Positions 10,600-22,681 of a stretch of 64,000 nt of DNA are shown piece by piece. The number at the start of each line of letters is the position of its first letter. Positions within the stretch are counted from its first letter, which is position 1. Both the position numbers and the translations under genes were made by a program. Under the pieces are notes generated by a model. It was not told the DNA's origin. It worked only from the letters and a program-made list of their open reading frames with translations, and made no database searches. Source of the stretch: Siphonodentalium dalli (taxonomy: Eukaryota; Mollusca; Scaphopoda; Gadilida; Siphonodentaliidae); the NCBI GenBank assembly GCA_032622095.1, contig CP136063.1, positions 142,327,450-142,391,449 on the forward strand. The letters run 5' to 3'.

Positions 10600-11690
10600 G
10601 GCAATTTAAATTAAACCTTGTTCTCTGTAAATTGTACCGCACTTATATGGAGTGCGGTATACAATGTACGTACTACTTCTGATATATCTTATCTGATCGT
10701 GTATACAATATCGAAACGTCTATCTGTTCAATCCGACAGTTTTAAAATTTTCTAGTCCGTCGGTCCGTCGGTAATTTAATGGTGTTGTTCATGGACTCAC
10801 AATTGCTATTTGTCCAACATTTGATTTTGGTATGTTTTTATTTTGCTTTCGAGTGTGAAATATTTGAGTCCGTAATCTTGGCATGAAATTGGTTAAGTGC
10901 CGTCTGTTTTGCGTAATTATATATAAAAAAAATGTTCGATCCAATTACACTTGCTGATTGAAGAAGAAACACCCTTTGATCACCAATCAGACCCACCAGG
11001 CAGCTGATACTTAGTTAATTAACACCTAGGCACGACTGATGCCTTTGTACTTCCCCCAACCGAGAACAAGGCGGCTGCAGTGTTTCAGGTTAGTGTTTCA
11101 GGTTCTTGATATATCGGTACCCATAATATTAAAAACTACATATGTCATCTAAAAGGTCAAAAATGGTACAAGATTCACTTCAGATTGATATATACACTAT
11201 ACTTGAACATTATTATGACTTATCTATTAATTTTAGACTTGTTCTCGGTTGTTCTCGATTGTCCTCGGTAATATTATCTCCGTTTGAACCTGACTGGCCG
11301 CAAAAGTGGCCAGCCAGAAAACGTTCATATATCCGACTGGCCGGCTAGTAGCATTCAGTGGCCTATGTAGCATGCTTGTATATGCTATAACCATGTCTAT
11401 ATGAATGATCTCCAGAAACTTCAGCAGTGCCATGGGTGTGTATGGGTTTGTTGCCCACTATTTGGGGCAGGAAAATATGCGATATAATCACAGGCGCGTA
11501 AGTATTCACGCTCCAAATATATTGTAACAGAAATAAATATATGGATACGTTCTTGTCGTCAGCAATACACGCATTGAATAATACCTGTCTCAAATTCTCA
11601 ATGGAAGAATTCAAGCGTCTTCTGAATGTCGGTCATACTAATTTAGCTAAGCTTTATTATCATAGTCATGCACTATCGTAGGGGCTAAGT
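10600..11690. other. No gene recognised
   Basis: AT-rich sequence with two more copies of the TTCTCGGTT motif (about 11060 and 11240) and no coding region that I can support. Confidence 0.5.
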
Positions 11691-11699
11691 ATATCACAC

Positions 11700-11870
11700 T
11701 AGAATGAGACTGGGATGCAGCCGTCTGAACAAAGATCTTGTATTGAATTACGTAAGAGATTCCTATTTTGCTCTTGTGGAGAATTTGTAGTTGAATCCGC
11801 GTACCATTTTCTTTTGCAATGTCTCCAATATAGTCAAATTAGAGCTGATATGATAGCCGCTCTGCCATTT
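11700..11870 (+). pseudogene. LINE ORF2 C-terminal remnant
   Basis: The first frame gives RMRLGCSRLNKDLVLNYVRD. After a frameshift it continues as FCSCGEFVVESAYHFLL, then QCLQYSQIRADM. The pattern C-x-C-G...E-S...H-F-L-L-x-C-x-x-Y...R is the zinc-knuckle-like tail found at the end of many non-LTR retrotransposon polymerases. Only this tail remains. It abuts the AGAACAC palindrome array, which could be the element's 3' untranslated region or an unrelated neighbour. Confidence 0.6.
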
Positions 11871-11896
11871 TCGCGAGCACACACTGTAAAAAGTGC

Positions 11897-12274
11897 AGAA
11901 CACCTAAATAGAACACAAAATGTAACAGATATAGAACGCATAAATGTGTTCTAAAACAGAACACGATAAGTAGAACACATAAACGTGTTCTAAAAATGGT
12001 AGAACACTAGTGTTCTCACCCCAGAACACTAGTGTTCTGGTCGTAGAACACTAGTGTTCTAAATCAGAACACATAGGTGTTCTAAAACAGAACACATAGG
12101 TGTTCTATTCTAGAACACGTCCAATGTGTTCGGATGTGTTCTCAAACATAATTTTAGAACACGTTTTACGCGTCAGGCTCAATGTAACAGATATAGAACG
12201 CTAAAATGTGTTCTGATTCAAATAATAGAACGCATGTGTTCTGTTCTGATGTAGATATAGAACACATGTGTTCT
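11897..12274. repeat. Array of AGAACAC/GTGTTCT palindromes
   Basis: About ten short palindromes occur in 380 bp. AGAACACTAGTGTTCT occurs three times, AGAACACATAGGTGTTCT twice, AGAACACATGTGTTCT once, and AGAACGCATGTGTTCT and longer-spaced variants also occur. A flanking phrase, AATGTAACAGATATAGAACG, appears at both ends (about 11920 and 12182). Half-sites are constant while spacers vary, so this is not a simple tandem repeat of one unit. Confidence 0.85.
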
Positions 12275-12649
12275 GTCATAATCACTGACACTATTGCTAC
12301 AGTAAACCGATATTTGAGGTAAATTCAGGAGATTGCTGGCGAGAAATGATATCCAAAATTAATAAATGTGCTGACACTATAATTAGGCACCTGAGAGTAC
12401 CATAATATGGCATGCGGTAATTTCTTAATTATATTTAAAATTTAATGTGCTGTCAGAAATAAATCAACAAACAAATGATATAATGAAGGTAAATATTATT
12501 TTAATAAACAATGAACTCATTGTTTAGTTGGTGTTGTTACATGTGACACTTGTCCCATGTACATTGCCACTTATTCTGATTATCACATATTATGTCCTGT
12601 TTATATAGTATGTCTCCAAGTTGTTTGTAGATTGATAAACTTTGCCAGT

Positions 12650-13165
12650 TATTTTGTTCTGGATTTTGATATCAATTTGAATTAAGAATAGCACCTTGTA
12701 TCAGTAGTTTACACGTTTCACTAAGCCACTCCCACAATGTCACATGTGACAGAAGATTACGCTTTAAATCCAGAAGATATAGGAACACAAATCTTGTTCA
12801 AAACAGATTATACACTTTACTAGTAGACACCACTGTCATAGAATGAGCAGCATTCCACGGTTCCAGCCATCCTATGGTCACTGTCATCATGTGTTTATTA
12901 AGTATTTTGTTCTGGATTTTGATATCAATTTGAATTACTTAAGAATAATGCCTTCTATCAGTAGTTTCCCGGTTCCACTAAACCACTCCCACATTGTCAC
13001 ATGTGACAGAAGATCACACTTTAAATCCAGAAGATATAGGTCATAGGAACACAAATCTTGTTCACAAACAGATTATACACTTTAGTTACTGTCCTAGAAT
13101 GAGCAGCATTCGACGGTCCCATCTTCCAGCCATACTATGCTCACTGCCATCATATGTTTCTTAAG
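12650..13165. repeat. Tandem duplication, about 250-bp unit, two copies
   Basis: Copies start with TTGTTCTGGATTTTGATATC at about 12654 and 12907. They share GTCACATGTGACAGAAGAT and AGAATGAGCAGCATTC in order. Small indels separate the copies. No coding frame is conserved. Confidence 0.85.
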
Positions 13166-13329
13166 TCCTACGCATTGAATGGTTGGTCGTTTATAGGTTT
13201 TGGCTATCATTCTGCCAAACTTCATCCTCAATCTTCCAAAAAAATAAGAAATAGAAAATTATATTAGAATCTGAATCCTATTTAACTTTTTCATTTCTGG
13301 AGCTTCCTGAAATTTTGAGAAAAAAACTG

Positions 13330-13470
13330 TACCAATGCATTCTCTTATACAATATATATACAAGCCTCCCATGGGGAGCCTCGCATATATAAGAGAATGC
13401 ACTGGCACAGGATCTTTAATGCTGCACCAGCACATCTCCCGACATGAAAGGGTTAATATTTTGGTAATAG
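13330..13470. repeat. Dispersed hairpin repeat (AGAGAATGCA family), copy 1
   Basis: TGCATTCTCTTATA near 13336 mirrors TATAAGAGAATGCA near 13388. It is followed by CTGGCACAGGAT and ends near GACATGAAAGGGTTAA. Further copies are at 28570-28690, 46880-46950 and 58190-58285. It is short, ORF-free and multi-copy. A SINE or MITE origin is possible, but I see no tRNA promoter boxes. Confidence 0.6.
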
Positions 13471-13559
13471 CATTGGTAGGCATAGAGAGAAGGCCAACTT
13501 CATCTATGATTAATGACAGAGTCAAACCATTTTGGGCATATAATTAATTATTTAGTCAA

Positions 13560-15400
13560 ATTAATTATTAGTACCATTTTAAGACATCTGACGTCGAAGG
13601 CACATACTAGTACGGTATCCGATAGTCCGATACCTTTCTGTCCCGACACTCCCCAGGTTAATTGATCCCTGTGTATAATTTTGAGCTCAAGAGGATCTGA
13701 CATTTAGTTGCCCATAGGCAGACAGACAGATGAAATTGAATTTTATTAGTGTATACATGTATAATCAATTCAGGATATTGCCAGCTTTCTTCGACTCATA
13801 TTTATTATTTTCTAACCCGGAAATATCTAAAACGTATATAGGAAGAGATAACCACCTTTAATACCAAGTTACACATTTTACATACTAAGGGCTCTCCAAA
13901 TTAAGTTATAGAGTTGCAAATACTAAGTGGCAAATACTCAAATACTTGTGACTTGACATCATATTGAAAATAGGTATTTAATTAGTTATCTGGTAACAGG
14001 TGGGTCAGATTTGAACTTGTTCCATTATAATAAAATTATAGGTAAATTTTATAATTTACCTAGTGCACCTGTCAGTTAAATGTTATGACTGTTCAATGAT
14101 ATACCTGCTTTAGTTCCAAAACAACTGTTTCATACATAACTTTACATGGAAATCCCCATTCAAAACTGGTCATTTCGCCTCCCCCTTAATTAATGTGAAG
14201 CATGAACTCAAAGAAATCATGTAAACTGTTGAAATCTTTAACCAAATATCTGCACATTCCCGCCATTGAAGCTCAGCATTAGTAGATTATACTTATGTTT
14301 GTAAAATTCATTTTACCACCTCTAATTTTTTACATGTTCACAATCACAAAATGGTTTATATTCAAATTCAATCATGCCACTCCATGTACCTATATGTCAT
14401 TCCATCATTCACGAGCATCACGATGATATTGGAGAAGATCAGATGTATTATTAAAACCAACTTACCTAATAGTGATATCGGGAACATTCTTGTGGGTGAT
14501 GTGGTGGTAAAGGCTGTGGATATGACAAGTCATGTCTGATATTAATGCCATCATATATACCAGTATTATGGGACCATCAGGCATGGCAGGGCAATAGGGC
14601 TCTTCAAGCTGCTGAAAAGAAATAAATTAATAATTAAAGTAACGGTATACAGAATATTCATGCTCCAAATAATAGTGCAGAGGGGAAATTCCATTGAAAG
14701 TTAATAAAAGTGCAGACCCAAATAATAGTGCAGGGTGAACACTGAGCAAAACATCAACATAACTGCTTAACTCATTGAGTGCCAGGTCTCCTGAGGGGAA
14801 TCGATATCTGTACGCCAGGTCTCCTGGGGGAAAAAGAACATTATTCACACTAACTACATATTTAGTTTGACTATTCAATATAGGACAGAATCGAATTGAC
14901 AGCAGGCATTGCTAGTATAGGCCCTATCCATGACCTGCTTTTAAACTCCATGTCCGGTACTCGGGGGTCATCATAGGTCAAAAATTTCATGTTGCCATGG
15001 CAACGAGGACTTAAAATTGACACCGATTGACTGAAATCACAAAGTTGTTGTTTTGTGTGGCCATCTAAATAATTTATTCAGTGTAGTTTTAGACATTAAT
15101 TTTGCTGGTGGAATAACATAGTAATTTAGATAGGATTGGGGAGGGGGGGGGGGGGGCGGTAATCGGTGTGACTAAACGAATTTTGTGAATGGGATGACGT
15201 TTACAATGAACACTCTCCGAGAAAAGCAGATTATTAAATTGAAAATTATTTGGAAATGTATTGTTTCGTTCTTTTTGGCCTATAATATTCGCACTTGCCG
15301 GGGTGGGACGTATTTCCAGTTTGTACTGTATCTAGGTGACAATGCCACATATTAGTACATCGGATTAACCCGGTGACGATTATATCCGATTCAGCGCATC
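13560..15400. other. No gene recognised; minor repeats
   Basis: Contains an isolated TTAAAGG-type right end at 13830-13862, a twice-repeated CCAAATAATAGTGCAG (14664, 14718) and a twice-repeated CCAGGTCTCCTG (about 14783 and 14815). No coding region can be supported. Confidence 0.45.
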
Positions 15401-15401
15401 G

Positions 15402-15402
<1 letters not shown>

Positions 15403-15432
<30 letters not shown>
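15403..15432. repeat. Poly-C run (30 C)
   Basis: An uninterrupted C homopolymer. The glycine-rich minus-strand frame across it is an artefact of the run. Confidence 0.9.
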
Positions 15433-15439
15433 TTCCATA

Positions 15440-16310
15440 CCAAATTTCAGTTCGATATCGTAAATAATGTAAGAGCAATATACTAACAAATTTTTTCTAT
15501 AGAAATTCTCATTGTAATTTGGCGAACCCCTTAAGGTACAGAGTTTGATTGACATATTGTGTACGTTGTCGACATCAGCGTTCCTGTGTCGTTTGGTGTC
15601 AAACCAAGTTTACGATGGATCAGGGCATGCCCGACTTGATAGGAATCGACCTTTACGCAATTAAAATCGGTTTCCAATTAACAGATATGTACGCTGTATG
15701 ATAGTCCAAAGGCGTAGCGGGTTAAAATATATTGGTACGGCCATGTAATTATTGACCACACTGACTTCGAGGCGAGATGGGGGGATGGTTTGGAAGGGAG
15801 GTTTCCCCCCTTCCAAAATTGAGATTTTGTTTTATTCTTGCATTGAAATGTAGTGATTCTGTGCAACCTAGAGCGATTTTAACCGACATACATTCACTTT
15901 GTCAATTCGCGTGTACGATGAGAGTACTTAGTTTTAAGCGATAGTACACTGGTCGACGCAATGATATGCACGACAGATGAGACGATCATTTTTAAAACAT
16001 GAACGATGCGTGAAAAACATGCATAAAAGAGGAATAACTCTAAATTAATTTACTAATTTCTGACCGTTGGATAAACTTTACACTATATATATCGCTGATA
16101 TATCTCCGCGGAGCGATGAGAGTTAACTCTGCCTGGAGTTTGTGGATAAACATGCCCATTCGGCAAACCTCGTCAGATAATAAGATTCCGTCACCGTTTT
16201 GTCACATGTCGAGTATTTCGGAATGAAACATGCCTTGACAGCCAAAGCATGTTGACAGGTAAAATGTCGTTCTCCATTTTTCGCGCGATCATCGATGGTG
16301 ACAATTTATA
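15440..16310. other. No gene recognised
   Basis: Apparently unique sequence with somewhat more CpG than its surroundings. No open frame with recognisable motifs. Confidence 0.45.
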
Positions 16311-16320
16311 TGCACATCAC

Positions 16321-16546
16321 TACAGGGGCCTGTAACGCGCTCCGCTGTCCGCCCCTTTTGCGCTGCCCATATACGCCGCTTCTATATACGCGCCTATTTC
16401 ACGTTAATGGTAGGAGAATAGATACTACCATTGTCCATTAACGTGAAGCAGGCACGTATATAGAAGCGGCATGTATGGGCAGCGCGGCCAGCGCCAGGGG
16501 GGGGGGGGGGGGGGGGGGTAGCGGAGCGCGTTACAGGCCCCATGTG
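16321..16546. mobile_element. Foldback hAT-like element related to 6649-7409
   Basis: It starts TACAGGGGCCTGTAACGCGC and ends GCGCGTTACAGGCCCCATGTG. It shares about 90 bp of subterminal sequence with the left end of the element at 6649 (CCCATATACGCCGCTTCTAT against CCCATATACACCGCTCTATA). Nearly the whole element is one long hairpin around 16420, interrupted by a 22-base G run at 16497-16518. Flanks ACATCAC and ACATCAG suggest a degraded target duplication. Confidence 0.7.
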
Positions 16547-16793
16547 ACATCAGATATATTTTGAATTTGAGAGTTTTAAAACTTCAGCAGGATGCCATGT
16601 GAATTATTTTGAAATGGGGAATTTCCATGCAAATATATAGTGCAAAAAATATAACGTTGTCATCGAACTAAAATAGCCTAGGCATTTTCATGTCCAAATA
16701 GTCAAAGCATTCAGTTAACCGATGTGCCAGTTTAATTATGGAATGTTGCCATACATTTATTTTTGACAATAAGTTGTTTTGGAATTATAACAC

Positions 16794-17270
16794 TTAAAGG
16801 TACTCAACCCGATAAAACTCCTCTCAATTACTATTTCAATGGCTTCGGGGGTCAAAAATATTTGATTCGAGTCGAGGAAGTCACCCATCAAAGCTCAGAT
16901 TTGTTAGATATCGATTTTATAAATCTATTATTTTTCATTATCGGGAATACTATCTGGCCCAGAACTCATTAAAAATTGCGTTAAAATTACCACTTGATTT
17001 TAGAGTTATTCATCCTTGTCTGTTTGAATAGATTTGAGGTACACATCCAGAGCAGATTACGGCAGTTATTGGTACTCATCTCGAGAACATAACAAATTTG
17101 AAAAATCAATATCTAATAACTCTGAGCTTTGTTTGATGGGTTCCTCGACTCGAATCAAATATTTTTTACCCCCAAAGCCAAAGAAATAGTAATATAGGAC
17201 CCTCTGATCGGATTGTTGTTGTTGGAATCTGTTGAGATGGGGAACCTCTTTACGGGTTGAGTACCTTTAA
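16794..17270. mobile_element. TTAAAGGTACTC-family element, copy 2
   Basis: It begins TTAAAGGTACTCAACCCGAT and ends GGGTTGAGTACCTTTAA. It matches 10115-10590 along its whole length, including ATGGCTTCGGGGGTCAAAAA and GATGGGTTCCTCGACTCGAA. No open frame is conserved between copies. Confidence 0.75.
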
Positions 17271-17274
17271 TTGT

Positions 17275-18140
17275 TGTCTATACTTTTGGGGAAAAAACAC
17301 AATAACATTTAATAAATAACTATACCAACATTCCTAAATAAAACCACGGAACCAGACCGGGTGGATCCATAAGGGAAACGACTTACATTCGTCTACACGA
17401 ATGATGTCAAATCCGAACGTCATGTCAGTCAGTATACTGTATACCGGTATAAAGCTACATTGTATAGTTGAAAGATGGAAATGTGACGGATAGCTCTTTA
17501 TTGACTGACAACGCAACACAGAAGGCATACATGTATATTTAACGTATCAGCAACGTTGATATTAAGTTATTCACCCCCATCTGGGGTAGTTGTTGACTAA
17601 CATAGTGACTTGACGAGTTGATTCAGTTGAGAAACTAAATTGAAAAGAATTGCCATGAGGAATTATATGGACTTGATATGCTGCTATTACTAACAGTTTT
17701 GTGTGGGAACTCCTGCCGAAAGGGCTGTGATTTATACGTGCATGCATGAATCGTGTATAAATTAGAAAATTTTAAATTAATATGGGAACATTGTCTCGGA
17801 CATTGAATGTTTGGGGATAAGATTGCATTAATTTGGTAGAATGTTATTCCGAAACCTTCAATATATGAGACAGTACCAGACTACCATGAGTGGATGGTAT
17901 GTGCAACCAGCTAGTTCATGAACTGTTACAGACAAGTTATACATGCATTGCATATATACATGTAGGCATGCAGATTTAATAAGTTTTACCCAAGCTATTC
18001 ATATTACAATATATCATTGAAGCTGCCCAATATCATATATGGCAACTTCAACGAAAAATAGCTCACATCATAATCATGGCTATCGAAAATGTTAAAATTC
18101 TGAAAACGATGTTGGTTTATTTTCTGAACATACATGTGCT
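17275..18140. other. No gene recognised
   Basis: AT-rich sequence without recognisable repeats or coding regions. Confidence 0.5.
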
Positions 18141-18141
18141 A

Positions 18142-18330
18142 TTAAAGGTATTCAATCCGGGCAGAGGATCCCCATATCATCAAGATACAACAACAACATT
18201 TCTTCAAAATACGCTTTAGTTATCAGTATATTAATTGCAACAAAATAATACTAACCATGGGTCCATGGTATCAAATTTCCAAAAATGTGCTATTTATCTT
18301 ACAATATAGCTATATTTCATCAAATACACG
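18142..18330. mobile_element. TTAAAGGTACTC-family element, left part only
   Basis: It starts TTAAAGGTATTCAATCCGGG and is closest to the 51632-52003 subfamily (shared CAACATTTCTTCAAAATA and ATGGTATCAAATTTCC). The right terminus is missing. Confidence 0.6.
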
Positions 18331-18419
18331 CGAAAACGCCTAGGCGGTTTCCGATCTTGTATCCTGGATGGCAACAAGGATATCTTCGATGGCAACAGCT
18401 GGTGCACGTGCGTTTCGAC

Positions 18420-18870
18420 GGGAGCTCATAAAAGCCGAACACAAGTCCAAATAATAGGAAATTTCATGAATAAAGTTCATAGGCATGTGTATTCATGTTC
18501 ACACTATAAATATAGGAAGTTTGGTGGAGTTTGGGCCAATAATAAGTGTTTTAATCGATATTTTGTAAGACGCGTTTAGTGTTCGGCATAGAAAAGCCGA
18601 ACACAAGCTAGCTTAATTATGTTCGACACTCATGCAGTCACCGGTAATTAATTAACACATAGAATGATGTGACATTAGCTGCCGTTTGAGATATATAACT
18701 CTATATAGACTCTACTAAATATACGAACACCTTGTAAACTTCAGACATATGTATTCACGTTCAACCTATTACTATACGAAGTTTGGTGGAGTTTGCTTCA
18801 ATAATGAGTGTTTTGTTAGATGTTTTGTATAACGCGTTTGTGTTCGGCATAGAAAAGCAGAACACAATTA
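18420..18870. repeat. Two-copy repeat bounded by AAAAGCCGAACAC
   Basis: Two diverged copies (about 18430-18612 and 18735-18870) share AAGTTTGGTGGAGTTTG and GTGTTCGGCATAGAAAAGC. Copies of GCCGAACAC and GTGTTCGGC face each other, giving short hairpins at the junctions. Confidence 0.55.
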
Positions 18871-19253
18871 TTGTTTATTGACCTCCAAGTATGAAGAGCA
18901 TATATACATATCAGTTACAGAAAATATGTGGTAACGAGACCATTGTAAGCGGACTATACACCAGCATATATTTACAAGGAAGGACATTGTATACATACAT
19001 TGGAAAGGTGTGTACATTGTACGAATAGCAAGGTAAAAACGAGTATATGATAAAACATTGTAGATGCGGGTGGCAAGGAGGCCAGATCATAGTTGAAAAT
19101 TGTCCACATGAGAGGCATATTGCATCAAATGTCCTGTTATTTATCTGTCACTGCGGCGAGCCTGCTTAATGCAATCCTCAGCGTGTGGTACACACACGAG
19201 CCTTAGATATCAGGTCATTGTTATAGGATCACATATATAAATATTCCAGGGAA

Positions 19254-19273
19254 GGGGGGGGGGGGGGGGGGGG
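19254..19273. repeat. Poly-G run (20 G)
   Basis: An uninterrupted G homopolymer within a gene-free stretch. The sequence 19280-20400 has no coding region that I can support. Confidence 0.9.
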
Positions 19274-20404
19274 TTATACCGGTATGCTATTTAATACACC
19301 GATTGACTTCCTATAAGGGACGATATGGCATACATTTATACTTGGACCCAGTATTCTTATTAATGTATATATATATAGGCATATAAACTGAAATTAAAAA
19401 ATATATATACATATAAACCTGAATTTGAGTCTTAACACTATGGATTATTTTTAAACAAAAAAAAAGAAAGGATTTTTTTCGGCAGCGTTTTAAGGGGAAA
19501 AAACAAATAACCGCCGGTAGGCTTGCTGGAGGGCATGGGAGGCCTAGCAGAGGTCTCCCATAGGCGGGGGTCCGGGGGGTCTCCCCCGGGAAAATTTTAG
19601 TTTTTTGTCCCTTGAAAAACACACACGAACAAGCGTTTCAGGCGGTCCATATACCCAAGGAAATAGGTAATATTAAACGTTTTTCGTGGTTTTCTTGGAA
19701 ATTTATGTAAAGTGCAATGTACATTTGGCCAATTAGATGTGGGTTGAGAAAACATCGTATACTGGAATTCAATTGTTTAAGCATCAAAAAGTTTGCACGA
19801 GAGCAGATAATCAGGTGGAACGAACCGATGATTATCAGTCAAAAATGATATTGATTCATTGCTAATTTCTCACATTTATAATCCAGCTTTTTAGGTAAAT
19901 GTCACGATTAGATGAATTATTCCCAGAATTAACAGGTCGATCATCAATTCTACAGAAAATAAAGTAGTTTAAAACCACTTTAGTCTTCATCTCACATTAA
20001 TCACACATTGGGTGTAAATGATAGTTACCTGAATTTATCCAATATAAAAATTTATGTTGACTTCTAACCATTCTCAGACACAAGCACAATGCAATCCTCG
20101 TCAGACTCCGCTTTAATACAACGCCATGATTATGTCAGTTCATAGTTATTTTTAGCTGGACCAAGGGCATGTAGTATGCTGAAATGACTCATCAGTGTAG
20201 CAGTTCAATCAGCCATCGAGACTAGTGCGCAGGGGCGACTCAGTTAATTTTCACCAACTTGAAGGACAGTGAAGAAAGAAGCGATTTATTCCACTGAGCA
20301 CGTGGCAGATACGTTTAAATATATATAGACATACGTATATACACCTACATGTATACACACGCATACACATATACACTATATAATTCGAGACTTCCGTATA
20401 TAAA

Positions 20405-21015
20405 TATATGTGTGTATATATATATATATATATGTGTGGGTACTTCATAGAATCGAAAACGGCTGAGCGGGTCGAGCTCAAATTTCGTCTATAAGGGTAA
20501 AAACCCACGGGGATCGTCAACATCGCATTTTGGACAAGCTCTGAGCACTCATTCTCCACTCCCAATCATCAAAATCACCGCAAACGGCACTTCGGTGGTT
20601 AAGGCATCAACGATATATTGACCATATTTGGAGATGTTAACAGACCAACGCTCTTTATTGCCATCTGCGTTGCTAAACGGTTACACATGCGTCGAAACTA
20701 CGGATGCGAAATGCATTTATCTCGATTAAAAAGGCAGAATTAACTCATGTGTGTATTTTACGATTGCGTTCGATATCGTCGTCTTGAATATGCTTTGCTA
20801 ATATAGAGTTGTACTTCCTGCATCACACATCAAAGAGACAATTAAGCCCACAGTGCCAAGGACAGTCATTTTGGTGACTAGTGGAGAAGGGGTGCTCGGA
20901 GATTCTCCAAGACGACGAGTCCCATTACCCTTTAGATAGGAAGTTTGGGCTCAATCGGTCCAGCCGTTTTCGCTTCTATAAAGTATACAAATATACACAC
21001 ACACACATATACAGT
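20405..21015. repeat. Inverted pair of a dispersed CGAAAACGGC repeat
   Basis: The segment 20415-20585 returns in reverse orientation at about 20860-21010 (CGAAAACGGCTGAGCGGGTC against a mirrored copy). TA/CA microsatellites lie on the outer left and inner right. A third copy in forward orientation lies at 41650-41830. All appear to be 5' parts of the Helitron-like family. Confidence 0.6.
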
Positions 21016-21089
21016 TCTCAATATATAGTAGGTATATACACACACATATATACATACATATATATAGGAGATATATCCATATATATTTG

Positions 21090-21385
21090 GGGACTTGTTT
21101 GTTAGCAATGGCCGGATTTCGACGAAATTTGGTACCTACAGGTACCTTTGTCCTGGTAAAATCGTGACCCCCGAACTGACCTTGACCTTCAAAAAGGTCA
21201 AATCTGGTAAAACGGACGGATTCGACGAAATTTGATACCTAGGGATAATTTTGTCCGGGGAGTGTTTGGGACGTGTCAAATCATGACCCCGACCTGATAT
21301 TAACCTTCAAAATGGTCAATTCAAGGTCAAATCGCCGGAAAGCAGATGGGGAAACAGCCTGGACGAAGTCGGGCCCACCAGCTAG
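21090..21385 (+). mobile_element. Helitron-like 3' part ending in CTAG
   Basis: It contains GACCTTGACCTTCAAAA repeats and ends with a GCCTGG...TCGGGC hairpin, then CACCAG and CTAG at 21382-21385 before T. The terminus closely matches those at 1371 and 33247. Confidence 0.5.
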
Positions 21386-21895
21386 TATATAAGTACGTTA
21401 CTAAATAATTTACTCAAGACGCGAGAAGTTTACGCAAGAAACCGGTTATTGACGTTTGAAAACTTGGTTCAGTTCACTCGATTCAATCTAAAGTTATCAT
21501 CTGGAAACCGCATATCAGGTAAAAATCAGAGTCGAAAAAGGGGCATAACTCTGTCAAAATCATGCGGACGAAACCCACATTAGAACTTGATCTGTATTTT
21601 GGTGTGTTAAACTAACATACCAAATTTGGTTCGGTTCACTCAATTCAATATAAAGTTATCATCCTGACACTAAATACGGACGGACGGACGACAACTATTT
21701 CCATAATACGATTTTTTTCTTCAAAAGGGCGTATAAAAATCGTTATGTCACTAGTGAATTGTGTCATTTATCGTTACGTCCCTTGCTGATCTTGATGGAA
21801 ATTTCGGTAATTAATCTCTCCACACCGCGACTTTCATGCATTAATTATGTGTGTTTTGATTATATTTGGCGAACCAAATAGATGCAGAAGTGTAA

Positions 21896-22080
21896 TAAAT
21901 AGAGTAATCAATTAGTTCCGAGAATTACGTTAAATAATTTACTCGAGGCGAGAGACGTTTTGATAAGAAACTCGTGCACTAACGCACCTTGTTACTTACC
22001 GGCGACGTCTCTCGGTCGCCTCTGGTTAATTATTTAACGTTATTCTCGGAACTAATTGACTACTCTCTATTACACTTCTA
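21896..22080. mobile_element. Foldback element 1 (CAATTAGTTCCGAG type)
   Basis: The left arm AATAGAGTAATCAATTAGTT returns as its near reverse complement ending in CTCTATT at about 22070, with GAGGCGAGAGACG mirrored near the centre. Arms are about 75-80 bp. Confidence 0.75.
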
Positions 22081-22184
22081 TGTGCGATTTCCAGTGAAAA
22101 TGCTGTTAATTAAAATGGTAATTTCACTAGTGAAATGTGTCATGCATAAATTCTTTGTGGCAAACCAAATTGATGCAGAGGTGA

Positions 22185-22355
22185 TGTTAATAGAGTAAAT
22201 AATTAGATCCGTTATTTACTTTAAATAATTCACTGAGGCGGGAGAACTTTGCGTCAGAAACTCGCGCGCTAACGCGCAATCGTTTCTTACCGACTTATCT
22301 TGCCTCTCGTGAATTATTTAACGTAATTATCGGAACCAATTGATTACTCTCGATT
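22185..22355. mobile_element. Foldback element 2, diverged tandem copy
   Basis: It has the same architecture as 21896-22080, with arms TAATAGAGTAAATAATTAG and the mirrored ATTACTCTCGATTAT. Flanking phrases TTCACTAGTGAA and AACCAAATTGATGCAGA are also shared with the sequence before foldback 1. A larger unit of about 290-340 bp was therefore duplicated. Confidence 0.7.
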
Positions 22356-22681
22356 ATACCCAATATACTGAGGTGGTCCTCGTGTAAAGGAGGGAATTCC
22401 ACAATCGAGCACGATTAAAATATTTCGTAACGGGTTATGACAAGAACAACGAACATGACTGACCTGTGGGCCTCAAATAAATGAGACATTCCATAAGTTA
22501 CTTAATATATATCAGGTTTTTTTTTAAATGTACATGTAAACATCCAGGTTGAGAATATGAACATTTTCATTGTACTTGTATAATTATTTCAGTTGTAACG
22601 TTAAGACAACTCGCCACAAGTTAGTTACGAAAATCGACGTATGTTCTCAGACCAACCCATAACGAGCACCATCCAAGTTTT

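Noticed and set aside
11897-12274. Cluster of glucocorticoid-type response elements
   Set aside because: The half-sites match but the spacing is mostly 4 or 6 instead of 3, and the array looks like repeat DNA. Kept as a structural finding only.
15246-15443. Glycine-rich minus-strand protein
   Set aside because: Created by a 30-base C run.
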